Below, in pieces: positions 60,251 to 64,000 of a DNA stretch of 64,000 bases. Numbering within the stretch: position 1 is the stretch's first letter; every line of letters begins with the position of its first letter. Below the pieces are notes generated by a model. It was not told where the DNA came from and searched no databases. It saw nothing but the letters and a program-made list of their open reading frames with translations. Source of the DNA: Malurus cyaneus samueli (taxonomy: Eukaryota; Chordata; Aves; Passeriformes; Maluridae); NCBI GenBank assembly GCA_009741485.1, contig CM019216.1:27917741-27981740 (forward strand), read 5' to 3'. The position numbers and the translations under genes were made by a program.

Positions 60251-63200
60251 AATCACCATCAGGTGTGGATGGAATGAGCACACAGTGCCATTAGTATTTA
60301 ATATATTTATTCTTTCAGTTTTTAGGTGTATACCACCCAGCCCTGGTATTTGCTACTTTTCATTGTATTTCTTTGAATACTAATCCCTTCCAAAGTTCCT
60401 TCAATTTTCAGACAAGTGATTTGCTGAGTTCCCCTTAAAAGTTAGGCCTGTGTTGTAAACTCCTCTCTTTTCTATAATGAACCTGGATGCTAATAATCTA
60501 TTTATTTCTCTCCATGATCTTATCCTTCTGACTGCTCCTTTTCTACTCCATTTAAGGAAGTGCTACAAAATGTTTGCCAGGCATTTTTCCCCTGATGTCC
60601 TAAGACAAGAATGGAGCATTAATTTTAAGTCTTTTAGGAAACTAGTCCTCTGATTAATTTTTGATCTACTTGACTATATTTTCACATTTAATCTACCCAA
60701 ATTTATGCTAATTTTATTTTTTTTTCCTTAATACAAATTTTTAAGTTACACTTTCTGAATTCTAAGAACATGGCTTAGCCATTCCATCTTCCTTTTGCCA
60801 GTTTCCAGGCAAATATTTTTCTAATATACAATAAGCAATGCTTTTGAGCTTCCACTCTGGTATTCTCTGAGCTCTAAACCACCTGTAACGCAATTCTTTA
60901 TTGCCTAATGAATGGCACAATTGTGGAGAAGATTTTATCCTTTGCTTTTTTTTGTGTCATGGATGCTGGAACTGAATTATGATTATCTTTAGAATTGTGC
61001 TTCCAGAGGAAAATTTGGAACAGGTCTTTGTCACTATCTGGTCAAGGGTCTTATTTCCTCTTGTGGAGCTGCTAGCCAGCTGATCCAGGAAAGAATCATT
61101 GACAACTTCATCTACAGTTTAACACCGTGGTGTCTCTTCTACACGCTATCTGAACTTAACTACTTTTTGTCCTTACCAACTCTTGGTCACCTGGGCACAT
61201 GCTGGCTTATGTTTTGGTGGCTTCTTACAGCTTAATTCAGCCTGTCTCTGCTCTTGGTCGGAAGGCTGATAGTGTTGGCCCCACTCTATAGCCTTACTCT
61301 TTGTGTCTGGCATTTCAATCCAGCTTCTGCGCTAATATGTAAGGTGGTCAGTTTGTTAATTCAGTTTTATTCTAAGCTCTAACTAAACACAAAGTTGTAG
61401 CAATTATAATCTTGCAATTACATGGTATGCTTTTTCATCCCATTATATTTTGTACACTAGGATCTCAGCATCCCACTGACTATTTTTGTTCCATCAGGAA
61501 AAAATAAGGAACTAAACCAGATGTGAATTGGTAACTGTTCAGTCATATCATCAGTAGTTTTGGTACAATTCCTTTGCTTTCAGTCTGCAGCAGAGCTTAT
61601 GCTGTTGTGTTTTCACCCTGGAGCTTGCAACTCTCACTCTACTATTACCAACATCTGAATTCCATCTTCTGTTTCTCTACTACCGTGCTGAGACCTGAAT
61701 GCTTTCACCTTCATTGCAAAATCATTAATTCTACTTCATTTTCCTCATCCTGATAATCTTCTGTTCTGGCACTTTGATTTCGTTTTTAGCCCAAAGGGCA
61801 ACAATATTGACTGTAACTGAAGACATTCTGCTACTTGTAAAAATCTTCTCCTCTCTAATTATGCCTTCATCACAAAAAGTGTTTCAATATATCCAATTCT
61901 GATTCTATTTTAAACATAAAACTACACTTACACAGATATTCCTTTCCATGTTGAATCTCAGTTATTGACCAGACATCACAGACCTCTCTGTTAGGAGTTC
62001 AGTACATAATTTCATACACCCTGAGAAGTGGAAAAAATCTCGGTAGAGTTTCATCTTTGCTTTTAGCATTTCAGCTTTTAAATGTGACTTGCAAAGTAAT
62101 CAGTGAACATAATTCTTTGGCAATCAAATTACTATTGGAGACCAATGGGAAGTAATTTCCAGAACATAATGTCCGGGTATCAGTGAATTATTTACTTCAA
62201 AATTCTTCCTATGTTTTTCATTTATGAAGCATGGAACTTCATATAAACTCCTGTATTGTTTGAATGTTGAAATGAGATTATTCAGGACAAGGCTTTTGAT
62301 GGGGACACACTGACGTAGGTGCCACGGTTCTGAATTTTCTCTCTCTTCAGAGCTTGGTACTTCCTTATGCATTTAAAGGTATGTGTGTAGCTAAAGACTC
62401 AGAAAAAATAGGATTATATATGTAAGTAGATAAAAGATATTTAACATATAAATACTCAGCAGCTTTTTGGTAACAAAAATAACATTTTTTAAAGAGAAAA
62501 GGAAACAGCTGGTTTCCAGATCAATATTGAGATCAATACTTTAAATCACCTTTTTAAGATCACCTGTTTTATTCTCAATTGCAGTGGACTACAAGTCTTT
62601 GTTGTGACTCAGATTACAGCAACTTAGGAAAGACAAAGGGAAGTAACTACATAGATTATTCAGCTTGATTGTAAGAGCAGCCTAGGATGTGGAATGCAGA
62701 TGAATAGTAAGACCATAGAAACTGGATGTGACCCTTTCCCATTTTTTTCTCATTTCCAGTGACTCACTTGATGACATGAATAATGTCACTTACTCAATCC
62801 ATGCCTCAGCTTCCCCAGCTATAAAGATGGTACAACTGGCTGAGAACAGGGTTATCTCTCATGGGATTTTTTCTTTTTTTCAGGGAACTGAATTGAAACA
62901 GAAAAAAGTCAAATTTTTTTGCAAAACAAACATTCCCAAAGTTGCTTTGGAATTATCACAACTTCGATTTTCATGCTTTCTCTGTAATACAGCTGTGCCT
63001 CTTAAACTGAAGTGTTTGACTTCTTAAATACAATATATATGTCACATCTTTTTCATCAGTAGTTGTTCTTTCAAGAATTTAGTATCGTATAAAGTTCAAA
63101 CAAAACGAGTCAAAATTAAGAAGCTCTACACCACAGAAACAAAACGTTTTTTCTCCAGTTGAACAATGCAGTTGATACTGACAGATTCCTGACAAATGCT

Positions 63201-64000
63201 TTCATTTTGATGAAACTACATTTCGTTTGAAGTCATTAACTCAGTATGCATATTGATTTTATGACATCAGGTTGTTCTCGCCTCTCATCTGACATCTTCT
63301 TTCACAGGTAATAATTATTTTTCTGTCTGTCTTTCCTTCTCTCTTCCTAAAGTGCTTTACTTCTCTTACAAATACCCTCTTTATTCCACATATTTCAAAC
63401 ACTCTTTTTTCTCCTCATGTTGTCTAGTGGATTAAAATAATGAAGTTAAGTTCCGAGCAACTCTTTCCAGACTGTGCTTAGTGTGAATTTTGCTGTTCCT
63501 TTTTGCATGTAAAAGGGCTTGTGTGCCTTAAACTTTGTTAATCTCTTCTGATTATATCCATTCGATAATTGAAGATACTTTCTCCTACAAACTTTGCCCC
63601 ACTACTTTTTAGGGCAAACTGTTCCATCAAACCTCTTGTGCCAGTTTTAGTACTAACGCTGACTTTTAAAGTATCTTGCAATTTATGAATAGAGACGGAT
63701 GAGATTACACTAAGGTTGCAATAGACTGTACGATGGAACTTGCTGTAGCACATCCTCCACTGTACGAGCAGCACTGGAAAATGACACCCTTCTCCCCTCA
63801 CTGCAATCTTCTTACCTGCTGCTTCTTTACAGCCTGTCTAGGGAATCAGATGTTTACAGCCAATTAGGCTTGATAAAACTGCAGGAGTCTCTTGTACTCT
63901 CTCGACACCAGTATTTCTGGGTTGCTGGCAGCTTTTGGAGGGCTTGTGGCTACATGTACATCAAGAGACCTCAGTGTATTTTAGCGCTTTGTTTATTTGG
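60251..64000. other. Gene-free AT-rich DNA to the window edge
   Basis: No exon with paired splice sites or recognisable protein. A GGTCACCTGGGCACATGCTGG word at about 61187 echoes antisense CR1 but has no co-linear flanks. The plus frame at 62728-63027 (99 codons) and the minus frame at 63538-63801 (87 codons) have no family signal. If the unidentified gene continues, its 5' exons should lie here or to the right. Confidence 0.5.

Noticed and set aside
61170..61220. GGTCACCTGGGCACATGCTGG word like antisense CR1
   Set aside because: Similarity does not extend co-linearly on either side as it does in the accepted copies.
1..64000. A multi-gene defence, CRISPR, operon or mobile gene-cluster system
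   Set aside because: The window is eukaryotic, with spliced exons, CR1 LINEs and an ERVL-like LTR. No clustered coding genes, direct-repeat arrays or operon structure are present on either strand.

Overview
This is a low-GC, sparsely coding stretch of a vertebrate nuclear genome, almost certainly a bird. The signs are many CR1 (chicken-repeat-1) LINE fragments of different ages, one avian-type ERVL-like solo LTR, one compact CpG island, exons with consensus GT/AG splice sites, and short assembly-gap Ns (28298-28307, 32374, 59055). Nothing prokaryotic is present: no operons, CRISPR arrays or IS elements. I saw no tRNA or rRNA gene.

Layout. On the minus strand, 1702-7220 holds the 5' part of ASRGL1 (isoaspartyl peptidase/L-asparaginase). 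Coding exon 1 is at 5563-5749, with 5'UTR continuing to a likely splice acceptor at 5831. Coding exon 2 is at 1702-1844. The rest of the gene lies beyond the left edge. Its probable promoter is the CpG island at about 6530-7220, which carries a YY1-type motif read in the opposite direction. From 7221 to 64000 I find only two convincing further coding exons, both minus strand: 36809-36952 (48 codons) and 58730-58893 (54 codons plus 2 bases). A weaker candidate terminal exon is at 20581-20801. I do not recognise the protein(s). They could belong to one long-intron gene transcribed toward ASRGL1, or to separate genes.

The remainder is intron or intergenic DNA with repeats. CR1 fragments occur at 3443-3640, 23552-23632, 28050-28390, 35515-35850, 39250-39800, 46990-47600, 48892-49915, 55240-55560 and 59060-60250. 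The last is a nested pair: an antisense older CR1 split by a sense CR1. An ERVL-like solo LTR lies at about 44990-45873, followed directly by a small CpG-dense patch. A repeat of about 275 bp that I cannot classify is present twice in direct orientation (40796-41070 and 50089-50362).

I found no evidence of an exciting new multi-gene system. The points most worth checking are the two unidentified exons, the unclassified two-copy repeat, and the CpG-dense patch beside the LTR. All homology statements come from recognising family sequence patterns by eye, with no database search.
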